Assembly: GCA_000827265.1 (NCBI GenBank)
Contig: KN834782.1
Span: 184,997 to 203,019 of the forward strand
Direction: 5' to 3'
From: Collybiopsis luxurians FD-317 M1
Taxonomy: Eukaryota > Basidiomycota > Agaricomycetes > Agaricales > Omphalotaceae
Length of the DNA stretch: 18,023 bases
This document shows, one piece after another, positions 1-8,527 of the stretch. Both the position numbers and the translations under genes were made by a program. The first letter of the stretch is position 1. Every line of letters begins with the position of its first letter. The notes below the pieces were generated by a model that saw only the letters and a list, made by a program, of their open reading frames with translations, had not been told where the DNA came from and did not search any database.

Positions 1-1334
1 TCGAAAGGAGAGAATGAATTCTTTTCAGAAAGAACTGCGAGATGTTGGCATTGCAAAATGCCAGCGACACGCTGATGAGTGCAATAAATCCTCGAGACAA
101 GGATATTCACCTAGCAAAGCAGTACAAGGAGAGAATCCATGGAGATGTGGGAGGCTCATGGGTACTAAGAGCCCAGATGGAATCAGTGACAGATGAGCCG
201 GAAGTTGCTATGACCACAGGGGATCCTCATACGAGTCTTGAAACCCAAACCAAGCAGGAGATTTTCTCTCCCAGAGCAGAACATTTGCAAGTTGGAAGCT
301 CAAAAGTACGTATTGGAGGTGAAATTCCTCTCGATGCAGCTCTACGATTGGAAAGATGGGCTGCCCGAGACAAGTATGCTGTATCGATGACTCGTTTTGC
401 TAATGAATCTCACCCTGTGGGTCAATATCCTGAACAAACGGTGACAGAGCCCCATTTGGGACGCTCATTATGGCCGAATCACTTGGGATTCAGGACTGAC
501 GGTCCGACATATCATAGAAGAGAAACACCCAAAACTTTCCATGAGAATAATCAGTTGGAAGGACCGGGTTGGAATGCAAGGGGTTTGGTGAATTCCCCAA
601 ATACCACCGGACCTGGAATTCCTTTCTCGTCTCGATATTCAGATCCGGGAAACACGGCCCGAGTTGGTGAACAGCAAAACCAATGGGAGACGTCGGGACC
701 AGGTCAGGTAAAATGGTGGAATATGGCATATGCCCCACCTTCAGGGGAAAGGAACAAATTCGAGAATGAAGGATTTAACTTCGTGAGAAGTTGAGATGAC
801 TGGGATCTCTCATTTTCTGAAGACCAGCTTTGCCCTTCAGCTCTCGAGACTCATCACCCAATGCCCCCACTAGAGAAAAAGGAATTCACCCCCCTACAAA
901 ATGTAAAGGGTAGAGGGAAAGTGGTTAATCCTTTCGCTAGGGAATCGAGTCGCCAGACTTCTGAACCACCGAGAATCACAGAAGTCCCCCCTCAACAGCC
1001 TGCAGTTCAACAAACAGTGCATGTCCCACCACCAGTAGTTGTGGAAACTGTTCCGCAGGCTGCAGGATTCACTCCACCTGTATTTACAGCTGCTCCTAGG
1101 CAATACGTCCATCCAACTGGCAAAAATTTCGACTTGATACCTGCAATTCCGCATAGAACACCAGGACAAGTAATGAATGATTATCATCCTATCGTCTCGA
1201 CGCGTCAGGAATCTGCGAGAGTTCCAGCTGAACAATATTGGAGATCGGGGACTCGGGAATATAGACCCTACGTATCGGAGCCAACATATGACTACTCGAA
1301 TTGTGCCAGTACCTACAGAGGGTATGGGATAGCA

Positions 1335-1650
1335 GGAGCTCCAGGAGGACCTCCAGGAGGACCCCCGTATGGAGGAGTCACGCAGACAGGAGGAATTAGT
1401 GACGGAAATTTGGAAAGAGAAAGAGGTAGTAGAAATGGCAGTTTTAGAGGGGGATTTGGAGGTGGTGGACCAGGGGGACCGGGGGGACCAGGAGGACCAG
1501 GTAGCCCAGGAGGACCACCCAACGATCCTGACAATTGGGGTTCAAATCACAACGCATATTGGTACCCGGCAAATGGATGGGTAGCTGTACGAGGCCCCAG
1601 AGGTGAGAGAGGAGAACCGGGTCCTGCAGGACGAGATGCGAGTCAGATTC
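1335..1650 (+). repeat. Collagen-like Gly-X-Y / Gly-Pro-rich coding repeat in Gag
   Basis: The gag frame holds three Gly/Pro blocks: a GAPGGPPGGPPYGG-type stretch near 1338-1378, a GGPGGPGGPGG run near 1461-1522, and a strict Gly-X-Y block (GPRGERGEPGPAGRD) near 1593-1637. On DNA level the middle block is a purine-rich GGA/CCA/GGG microrepeat. Such sequence is expected to be disordered or triple-helix-like and may expand or contract by slippage. Its role in Gag is unknown. Confidence 0.85.
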
Positions 1651-2630
1651 CGGAATTTGATCAGCGAAAAGATCGATTAAATAAGGAAGCGAAACTCGAT
1701 GTCAAAAAACCTGACCCTTTCAACGGTTCTGATAGGTGGAAATGGGAACCTTTCCTCTCACAAGTCCATAGCACTTTCATGGCCAAACCTACTATCTATG
1801 AGAACGACTCAGATAAAATTGGTTTCGCTGTCTCATATCTGACAGGGGCAGCAGCTACTCACTACGATAATTTGCTGAAACAGGAAGAGGCTGGGATCCC
1901 CGTCCCTGCTCTCCGTACTTGGATTGATTTTGTCATGGAATTCATGTCGTATTTCGGATTATTCAATCCTGCACAAGACGCACAGGTGAAACTGGCCTGG
2001 ATCAAACAGATGGACAATGAATCATTTGCGACATTTATTATTCGATTCCAGGAATATGCGTTCAAGACGGGATACAATGACACGGCACTAGTAGCAATGC
2101 TCCGAGGGGTGGTAACAAGGAGTCTCGACATGACAGTAGCGGCTCAAACTCATCCCCCTCAGAATTATCCACAATGGGTACAGCGATTCCAGGAGTTGGA
2201 CAATTCGATTTGTGCAACCAATGCAGCTCATTCTCATGGAGGAAATTCTGGTTTCGGGACGTATAATCCTATGGCTCCATCGAATCCTCAAAACTCTAAC
2301 CCGCGACAAGGATCCAATAGTAATAACCCCCAACAGGCAGGGGGTCAACAAGGTAGGAATCAAGCTAATTGGACCACTCGACAAAGAGGAGCTGCAGCTT
2401 GGGACAGTAATGTAAATTTGGACAATATTAGTGGTACGGTATATGGACAATCTGAAGACTTTGCGAGCGCCTTGAGTCAGAATGGAAATAGTGGAGAAAG
2501 CTTAGAAAATCAGGGAGGAAACAACAGAGTCTCAAAAAACCCAGGAGACGAAGAATTCCTACGGGCAATTTGAGCTGCCAGGACCCCTGAGCAAGTCGAA
2601 GAGTTCCGTTGACATCGTAAACTGGGACTC

Positions 2631-2672
2631 TGCTATAATTGTGGTGGATCAGATCATATTGGTAAAGATTGC
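2631..2672 (+). other. CCHC zinc knuckle (nucleocapsid) of Gag
   Basis: In the gag frame the codons read C-x2-C-x4-H-x4-C (CYNCGGSDHIGKDC), the classic retroviral-type nucleocapsid knuckle that binds and packages the element RNA. It lies after two in-frame TGA codons (2571 and 2610), so it could be made only by readthrough in this copy. Confidence 0.95.
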
Positions 2673-2818
2673 AAGAATAGGGAGAATTGGGACCCTCCAA
2701 AAAATGGAACTTCGAGTATAAACAATCAACAAAGTGGCCAGTTGAGGGCTGCAACCTTTACTCTAGAAGGGGACCCGCCTAACGACGAGATTTGGAATGT
2801 CGAGATAGAAAACAACTC

Positions 2819-2825
2819 GGGAAAA
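2819..2825 (+). other. Candidate -1 ribosomal frameshift heptamer at the gag/pol junction
   Basis: GGGAAAA sits in the gag frame as G GGA AAA, which fits the X XXY YYZ slip pattern. A -1 slip here leaves gag 25 nt before its TGA at 2850 and enters the frame that stays open into the protease. The frame change is real; that it is programmed is inference, because an ordinary indel would give the same picture. No downstream pseudoknot was assessed. Confidence 0.45.
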
Positions 2826-5704
2826 GTGGAGGGGATTCTAGAGACACACTGAGAGCAGCCTGGAATCCGAAAAACCCTGCTCAAGCGGTCTGTTGTGGGG
2901 CAGTAATAGAAAAAACATCCCCAGCTTGTCTCTCGTCTCGCTCTAACAACTCATTTCTCATCTCGACATGTTTCCCTTTCTCCGATTCCGAAAATCTAAG
3001 CTATAATACTCTTATTGATTTGGGCGCGACTCGTTCTTTTATTGGTAAAAACCTTGCAGAAAAATTCCCAAAGAATATCTCCGATTTAGATACTCCAATT
3101 CCACTTGAACTATTCAATGGTCAACCAACTTCGGCAGGGGATATAACAAAAATCTTTAAAGATACTATCAGCTTCACCAACGGTTCAATTCAAACAGTCA
3201 AATTCCTAATAACCCAACTACACCCAACGGCTCCTATTGTGTTAGGTTTACCATGGCTCAAAGAATTCAATCCTGAAATAAATTGGAAGGATTTGACTTT
3301 GACATTCCAAGGAAGAGAACGAATTTCAGCTTCACTAGTTGATTCGTTCACTGGTACATGGAACTTGAATACTAGCGAGACGCAGGATACCTCAGTCCCT
3401 GACTCGAAACATGAATCAGCTTATAAAGACCAAGAAAATGTGGATGTAGACTCGTCAGTTTTGGAATTCAATGAATGGTTGCTTTATACGAATTGGGCTC
3501 ATGATTATGACACGGATCTCGAAAAATGGAAAAATAAATACAATATAGGGGACAATGGAAGTGGATACTCCGAGAAAGCATTGAAAGCTTGGGCAGAAAG
3601 GATTGACGAAAGAAGTTCGAAACTGCCAGCATACAAGCAGAAACGGAGATGGATATATAAACGAGTCGGAAAATTGCATCAGGATTCTATTCCACAAGGC
3701 CTGCCGACAAGGGTATTAAATATCTCAAAAACCTCTACACTCCAACAACGGAGAAAACGTACAAAATGAGGGATGAAGATAGGAAAACCCGAAAAGGTCA
3801 AAAGGAGAATGGGTCCAAACCTCCCAGGCAAGGCAGTAAGTCTCATCAGTGCAGCTGCAATGGACACCATAATACGAGACAGGACGCCTGCCTATTTCCT
3901 GCATATCACCACAGTCTCGAATCAAGTGAATAATGATGATACCACTAATATGGAAAAATCTGCAACTCACAAGTCAATTTGAGGAAATAGGGAAGCTACA
4001 GAAAAACTTCCGACAGAAGCAGAGACTGGAGAATCTCAAAAAGATGAAGAAGAGATACTCAAACATGTTCCTGAGAAGTATCGAGACTTCTTGGACATGT
4101 TCTCCCCAGGGGAAGCAAAGGTCTTACCTCCACACCGTCTGTACGATTTAAAAATCGAGACGGAAGGAGACTCAGCCCCTCCCTTTGGGAAACTCTATAA
4201 CATGTTGGAAATGGAGCTAAAAGCCCTAAAAGACTATATCAATGATATGCTAGGGAAAGGGTTTATTAGAGCCTCCAACTCGCCTGCTGGGGCTCCAGTT
4301 CTATTCGTAAAAAAGAAGGACGGAAGCCTAAAGCTTTGTGTTGACTATCGGGCCTTAAATCAAATCACAAGGAAGAATAGGTATCCCTTACCCCTTATAG
4401 GCCCACTTGTCGACCAACTACGAAAGGCAAAATATTTTACAAAACTCAATTTGAGAGCAGGATATAACAATGTCCGAATAGCGGAAGGCCACGAGTGGAA
4501 AACAGCGTTTCGTATGCAATATGGATCCTATGAAATGTTTGTCATGCCTTTCGGGTTAACAAACGCCCCTTCGGCTTTCCAATTTTTTATGAACAACATT
4601 TTCCATGATTTACTGGATGTATGCGTGGTTATTTACTTGGACAACATTCTCATTTATTCGGATGACGAAAAAACCCATGAGGAACAAGTCCGAAAGGTAC
4701 TACAAAGGCTACGAGACAACCACCTACACGCGAAACTGGAAAAATGCAGTTTCGATACTGACACAGTTGAATATTTGGGGGTAATAATAAATCCCAACGG
4801 GGTGTCGATGGATCAGTCCAAGGTCAAAGCCATAACATCTTGGCCGGTTCCACAGAATATAAAAGAACTGCAGTCATTCTTGGGTTTTGCAAATTTCTAT
4901 TGCAGATTTATTGACAATTATAGCGGCATAACAAAAGCCCTAATGTCACTACTGCGAAAGGATGCCATTTGGCATTGGGACGAGTTGTGTCAAAGGTGTT
5001 TCGATTTATTAAAAAATGCCTTTACACATGCCCCGGTGCTACAACATTTTGACCCAGAACTTCCAATTATTCTGGAATGTGACACGTCGGATTGGGCAAT
5101 AGCAGGAATATTGTCTCAGCTGGACCCGAAAACCGGAGAAATACATCCGATTGCTTTTCATACTCGGTCCATGATACCAGCTGAAATAAATTACAACATC
5201 TACAACAAGGAATTACTGGCTATCGTGGAATGTTTTAAAGTTTGGAGAGCCTATTGTGATGGTTCGAGATTCCAAATCCAGGTTTATTCCGATCACAATA
5301 ACCTGCAGTGGTTTACGACTACCAAACAGCTGTCGGCGAGACAAGTGAGGTGGTCAGAGGCCTTATCAGGATTCGACTTCCGAATCAACTATAGACCCGG
5401 AACTTTGGGAGCAAAACCAGATGCTTTGACGAGACGAGCAGATGTATACCCAAAGAAAGGAATTGATAGGGACTCTGCTAGAGCAGGAAGAGAGCAAATA
5501 TTGATTCCTCCGGAACGACTCAATGCAGCATTGCTTTTGAATGATGATTTGTTATTAGAACGGATTCGAAAGGCGGAACAAGACGAATTCATGCGAGACA
5601 CCATAAAGCAGATTCGAGAAGGGAAGATTAAAAATGTGGTATTCGAAAATGGGTTACTTAAACGACAAGGTTGTATATATGTCCCTAACGACACAAACCT
5701 TTGA
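2825..5704 (+). pseudogene. pol: Pol part 1: protease, reverse transcriptase and RNase H, interrupted
   Basis: This frame lies -1 relative to gag and runs to 5704, broken by TGA at 3767 and 3980. Protease (about 2990-3290): the active site reads D-L-G-A-T at 3017-3031 instead of D-S/T-G, followed by the IVLGLPWL block near 3235. A Lys/Glu-rich linker follows (3300-4100). RT (about 4190-4790): the KLNLRAGYNN block holds Asn (4448-4450) where motif A has its catalytic Asp, and the active box reads YLDN (4634-4645) instead of YLDD. RNase H (about 5050-5420): the Asp of ECDTSD (5081), Glu of NKELLA (5210) and Asp of SDHNNL are kept, followed by the usual RPGTLGAKPDALTRR end. RT and protease are probably inactive. 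The frame ends at tandem TGA codons (5702, 5705), where a one-base shift leads into integrase. Confidence 0.92.
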
Positions 5705-7074
5705 TGAGACATCTTTCTGCCTATCACGATCACGCACTCAGAGGACATCTGGGCGAGAAGAAAACAAAAAAGATACTCAATCAGTTGTTTTTTTGGAAAG
5801 GAAGCAGCAAGGACGTACATCACTATGTACAAAGCTGCCATACTTGTATAAGATCCAAGGCTAGAAAAACTCTCCGATATGGGAATCTGAAACCTCTACC
5901 CATTGGGCAAAGACCCTGGAGCTCAATTTCAATGGACCATATAGTTCAACTCCTGAAAGCAGGAAAGGAACAATTTGACGCAATCCTAGTAGTAGTAGAT
6001 CGGCTCACAAAACAAGCCATCTATATTCCCTGTCACATGACAGACACTGCAAAGGATTTCGCAAGACTATTCCTCAAAAATATATTCTCAAAACATGGGC
6101 TACCAGTGGATATCGTCTCGGATCGGGGAAGCTTGTTCATCTCCCAGTTTTGGAAGGAATTGTGTAAGATACTTGGTATCGAGTCTTGTCTCTTGACAGC
6201 ATATCACCCTCAAACGGATGGGCAGACAGAGAGAACTAATCAAAGCCTCGAAGGATACCTAAGAATCTATACGTCTTATGACCAAGACGACTGGGATGCC
6301 TTATTACCTATTGCAGAATTTGTATACAACAACACTCCCCATTCAACTACAGGATTAACACCCTTCTTTGCGAATAAAGGATACCATCTGAAACTTTCAA
6401 TTAACCTATCAAAGGTGAATGACTCAGAAGCAAACCAGTATGCTACCGAGTTAAAAGAAATACACAAATATTTAAAACAACAAATATACGAAGCAAACGA
6501 GGCAGCAGCGAATCAGTTCAATTGCCACCGTGCTGGAAATCCTGATTGGAAAAAGGGCAACCAAGTCTGGTTGGATATGGGTAACATCCGAACAAGAAGG
6601 CCTACCAAGAAATTGGATCACAAGTGGGCAGGACCCTATACGATACTCGATAAAATAGGATCTCATGCCTATCGACTCGAGTTACCAGGGGACCTACAAT
6701 GAATCCATAATGTATTCCATGTCGATAGACTAAAACCCCATCATCCGGATCCTTTCCAGCGAGTCGTATCGCCACCTCCACCAATCTTCATTAAGGGGGA
6801 ACCGGAATATGAAGTCAAGTCGATAAAAGACAGTCGTCCAACGGGAGAAACGGACAGAGGAATCCAGTACTTGATCAAATGGAAAGGGTATGATGAGGAG
6901 TCCTGGATTCCCTGGAAAGGTATGGTAGGAAGTATTGATTTGATTCGCGAGTGGGAGAAAGCACATCCGAGGAAACAAAAGTTACCTCTCGAGCTCCTCA
7001 AAGAACTCAAAAGCCTAGCCCTGTGAGACAAGGAGGAAAGGGAGTTGAGACAAGCAGCTGAAGCTGTCATTTAA
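5704..7074 (+). pseudogene. pol: Pol part 2: integrase and chromodomain, interrupted
   Basis: Integrase inserts element cDNA into the genome. The frame is shifted by one base from RNase H at 5699-5704, within what should be one polyprotein. HHCC finger: His at 5725 and 5746, Cys at 5836 and 5845. Catalytic core: Asp 5935 (SMDH), Asp 6121 (VSDRG) and Glu 6229 (QTERTN), with 35 residues between the last two, so the D,D-35-E triad is intact. The C-terminal integrase domain ends near 6720. TGA codons at 6700 and 7024 interrupt it, each where Arg (CGA) would fit. After 6800 comes a chromodomain. The natural stop is probably TAA at 7072-7074, followed at once by a polypurine tract. The integrase core is the best preserved part of pol, but both stops would remove the chromodomain. 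Confidence 0.92.
6805..6966 (+). other. Chromodomain at the integrase C-terminus
   Basis: The integrase frame reads EYEVKSIKDSR, then YLIKWKGYDEESWIPW and a C-terminal helix ending IREWEKAHP, the standard chromodomain layout. The aromatic positions Tyr (6808), Trp (6880) and Trp in ESW are present. In chromoviruses this domain directs integration to histone-marked chromatin. It lies downstream of the TGA at 6700. Confidence 0.9.
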
Positions 7075-7105
7075 TCAGGAGAAACGACTCTCGAAATCGA
7101 AACCT

Positions 7106-7123
7106 CAACCTTAAAGGGGGGGT
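7106..7123 (+). other. Internal polypurine-tract-like element after pol
   Basis: The sequence aaccttaaaggggggg followed by gtaa lies 32 bp past the pol stop. It matches the true tract at the 3' LTR (ggaccttaggggggg, taa) except for two extra A, and shares the seven-G run. It is either an internal (central-like) tract or the relic of the LTR-adjacent tract from before the antisense cassette was gained. Confidence 0.55.
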
Positions 7124-7280
7124 AAAAGCAATACTTCAAGTTTTCGTTTCCAATTTCTTGACACGTTTCTCTCTATTATTATCAAAAATCATAACAAATT
7201 CATAATTCCACTTCAGGGAAATAAAGCATACAGTGGGCATAGATTGGGATATACAGGTACAGAAGGCTGGAATGGAAGGA

Positions 7281-8225
7281 CTAATCAAAGGACGACTCAA
7301 TTAATTTGTCATGTTCAGCTCGAATGTCGAAAGGGATTCCAAATACTTCCTCCAATTCCCAGGCATATAAATTCTCAACACGCTCGATCTCCATCTGTTC
7401 CCATATATCCTGCAGGGTCAGAGCCATATGGAGGCTGGGATCCGCCAATTCATCTTCATTCTTTTTGACCAACGAATAGGTCAAAGGATCCTCCCCGGTG
7501 CGAACAAAGTAGGCATTAGGGTGACCAGACGAAAAGATCACTACAGGAGATGTATTGCGAGTCTCGACGAGAGTACTAGGAAGGGAAGTGGTATCAAGAG
7601 AAGGAACAAAATTGGATAGGGAATCGGGAGTAGAGTCACTCTTCATCTCAAAAAGAAAGGATTCAGATGAAGGACCACTCCATACGTTCATGGGGGCAAC
7701 GGTGCTAGTAGTTACTGGTTCCAAGGGCAGATCTCCAATATTCAAGATACGATGAAGCTCCTCATAAACGCCGTGAAATTGAGATAATTCAACTCCACGC
7801 CCCTGGGCCAAAGCTTCAGCAGCAAGTTGGAGGTTGTGGGACTCGACGAGAGAGTCTCGCAACTCCTTAATAACCCAATCTTGCTCCTTAATGGTCACTT
7901 CAGCAGCTTCATGAAGATATCTGGCTTCCTGGGCGTCTCGCTAGGAAGGATCAGTGAGCCATGGAAACCCTACAACAAGTCGAAAAAGACATACAGATGA
8001 CTCGAGCATCTTATCTTCAAATTCCTGCATGGTTCGACTCAAGAGTTCTTGCAACTCGTGGATCTCATTGGATTGACCCTCGACAACCCTCTGCCGTCGC
8101 CCAAACTCACAACGAGCTTGGTTCACAAGGACGTCCTGATCAGATACGACTTGAGAAATACTCTCAGCAGCATCAGCGAGATGATCTAGGAATGAAGCAG
8201 AGTCAAAGGGAGAAGAGGAAGCCAT
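7281..8225 (-). CDS. Antisense gene 2 of the retrotransposon, two exons, unknown function
   Basis: I do not recognise this protein. Exon 1 runs 8225-7995 (77 codons from ATG, starting MASSSPFDSASF) and exon 2 runs 7940-7281 (219 codons plus stop), joined in phase 0 across a 54-nt intron at 7941-7994 with GTATGT donor and CCTAG acceptor. The intron ends in an in-frame TAG, so splicing is needed for the full 296-residue product. The N-terminal half (about residues 15-145) is rich in Glu, Gln, Leu and Arg with heptad-like spacing and is probably coiled coil. The C-terminal half is Ser/Thr/Pro-rich and then acidic (near KKNEDELADP). No signal peptide or membrane segment is seen. The frame has no nonsense mutation, unlike the sense pol next to it. 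It follows antisense gene 1 in the same direction, 302 bp downstream. Confidence 0.72.
7941..7994 (-). other. Intron of antisense gene 2
   Basis: On the minus strand it starts GTATGT and ends TTCCTAG, 54 nt, phase 0. The exons on either side are in the same frame and the intron ends with an in-frame TAG stop. The splice signals exist only on the minus strand. Confidence 0.7.
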
Positions 8226-8527
8226 GACAAGGGAGGATCTCGAAATGAGGATAGAAAAATAGTCTCAAAAAAGTATCCTTTTATCGAGACAAGGATGCCC
8301 AATATGAACCTAATAAGGGACAAAATGTGCAGCCACATGCATACGCCTCATGGAAATTTTTGAATACTTTGATTCTCAGGAGATATCTTATTTTGAACCT
8401 GGGGCAACTTCTTATTTCACACAAAGGAGGGGCCCAAAAAAGAAAAAGATTTAATTTAGGAAGGGAAATACAAAAAAATTCGGAATAAGGATCTATCTAG
8501 ATACAAGAAGTCTACAAGCCAAAAGTC
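8226..8527 (-). promoter_or_regulatory. Spacer between the antisense genes with a TATA-like box
   Basis: This 302-bp A/T-rich, non-coding stretch would hold the 3' end of antisense gene 1 and the promoter of antisense gene 2. On the minus strand ATAAAAGG (plus 8277-8284) lies about 55 bp before the ATG at 8225, followed by pyrimidine-rich sequence. No other element was recognised. Confidence 0.4.

Larger units (their letters stand above)
3..2852 (+). pseudogene. gag: Gag polyprotein, 5'-partial, interrupted by TGA stops
   Basis: Gag would form the cytoplasmic virus-like particle and bind the element RNA. One frame is open from the window edge to about 2850, broken only by TGA at 15, 792, 2571 and 2610, with a last TGA at 2850. 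Coding character continues without change across each stop, so this is one gene of over 930 codons, not separate ORFs; the ATG at 861 is internal. Regions: an N-terminal polar part of unknown role (about 3-860), a Pro-rich stretch (960-1250), Gly-rich collagen-like repeats (about 1335-1650), a capsid-like helical domain of the retrotransposon Gag type (about 1690-2200), a Gln/Asn/Gly-rich linker, then a CCHC knuckle at 2631-2672. The length and the collagen-like block are unusual. Identity as Gag rests on the knuckle, the position before protease and the capsid-like domain. Confidence 0.88.

Noticed and set aside
490..738. Minus-strand ORF of 82 codons opposite gag
   Set aside because: Shadow of the gag frame, which has clear continuous coding character on the plus strand.
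1313..1534. Minus-strand Pro/Gly-rich ORF of 73 codons
   Set aside because: Complement of the collagen-like gag repeat; the low-complexity composition explains the open frame.
861..2573. Gag as a separate 570-codon ORF starting at the ATG at 861
   Set aside because: The same frame is open and protein-like upstream to the window edge, interrupted only by single TGA codons.
5389..5841. Minus-strand ORF of 150 codons over RNase H and integrase
   Set aside because: The plus strand encodes conserved enzyme motifs here, and the reverse frame has no recognisable content or splice signals.
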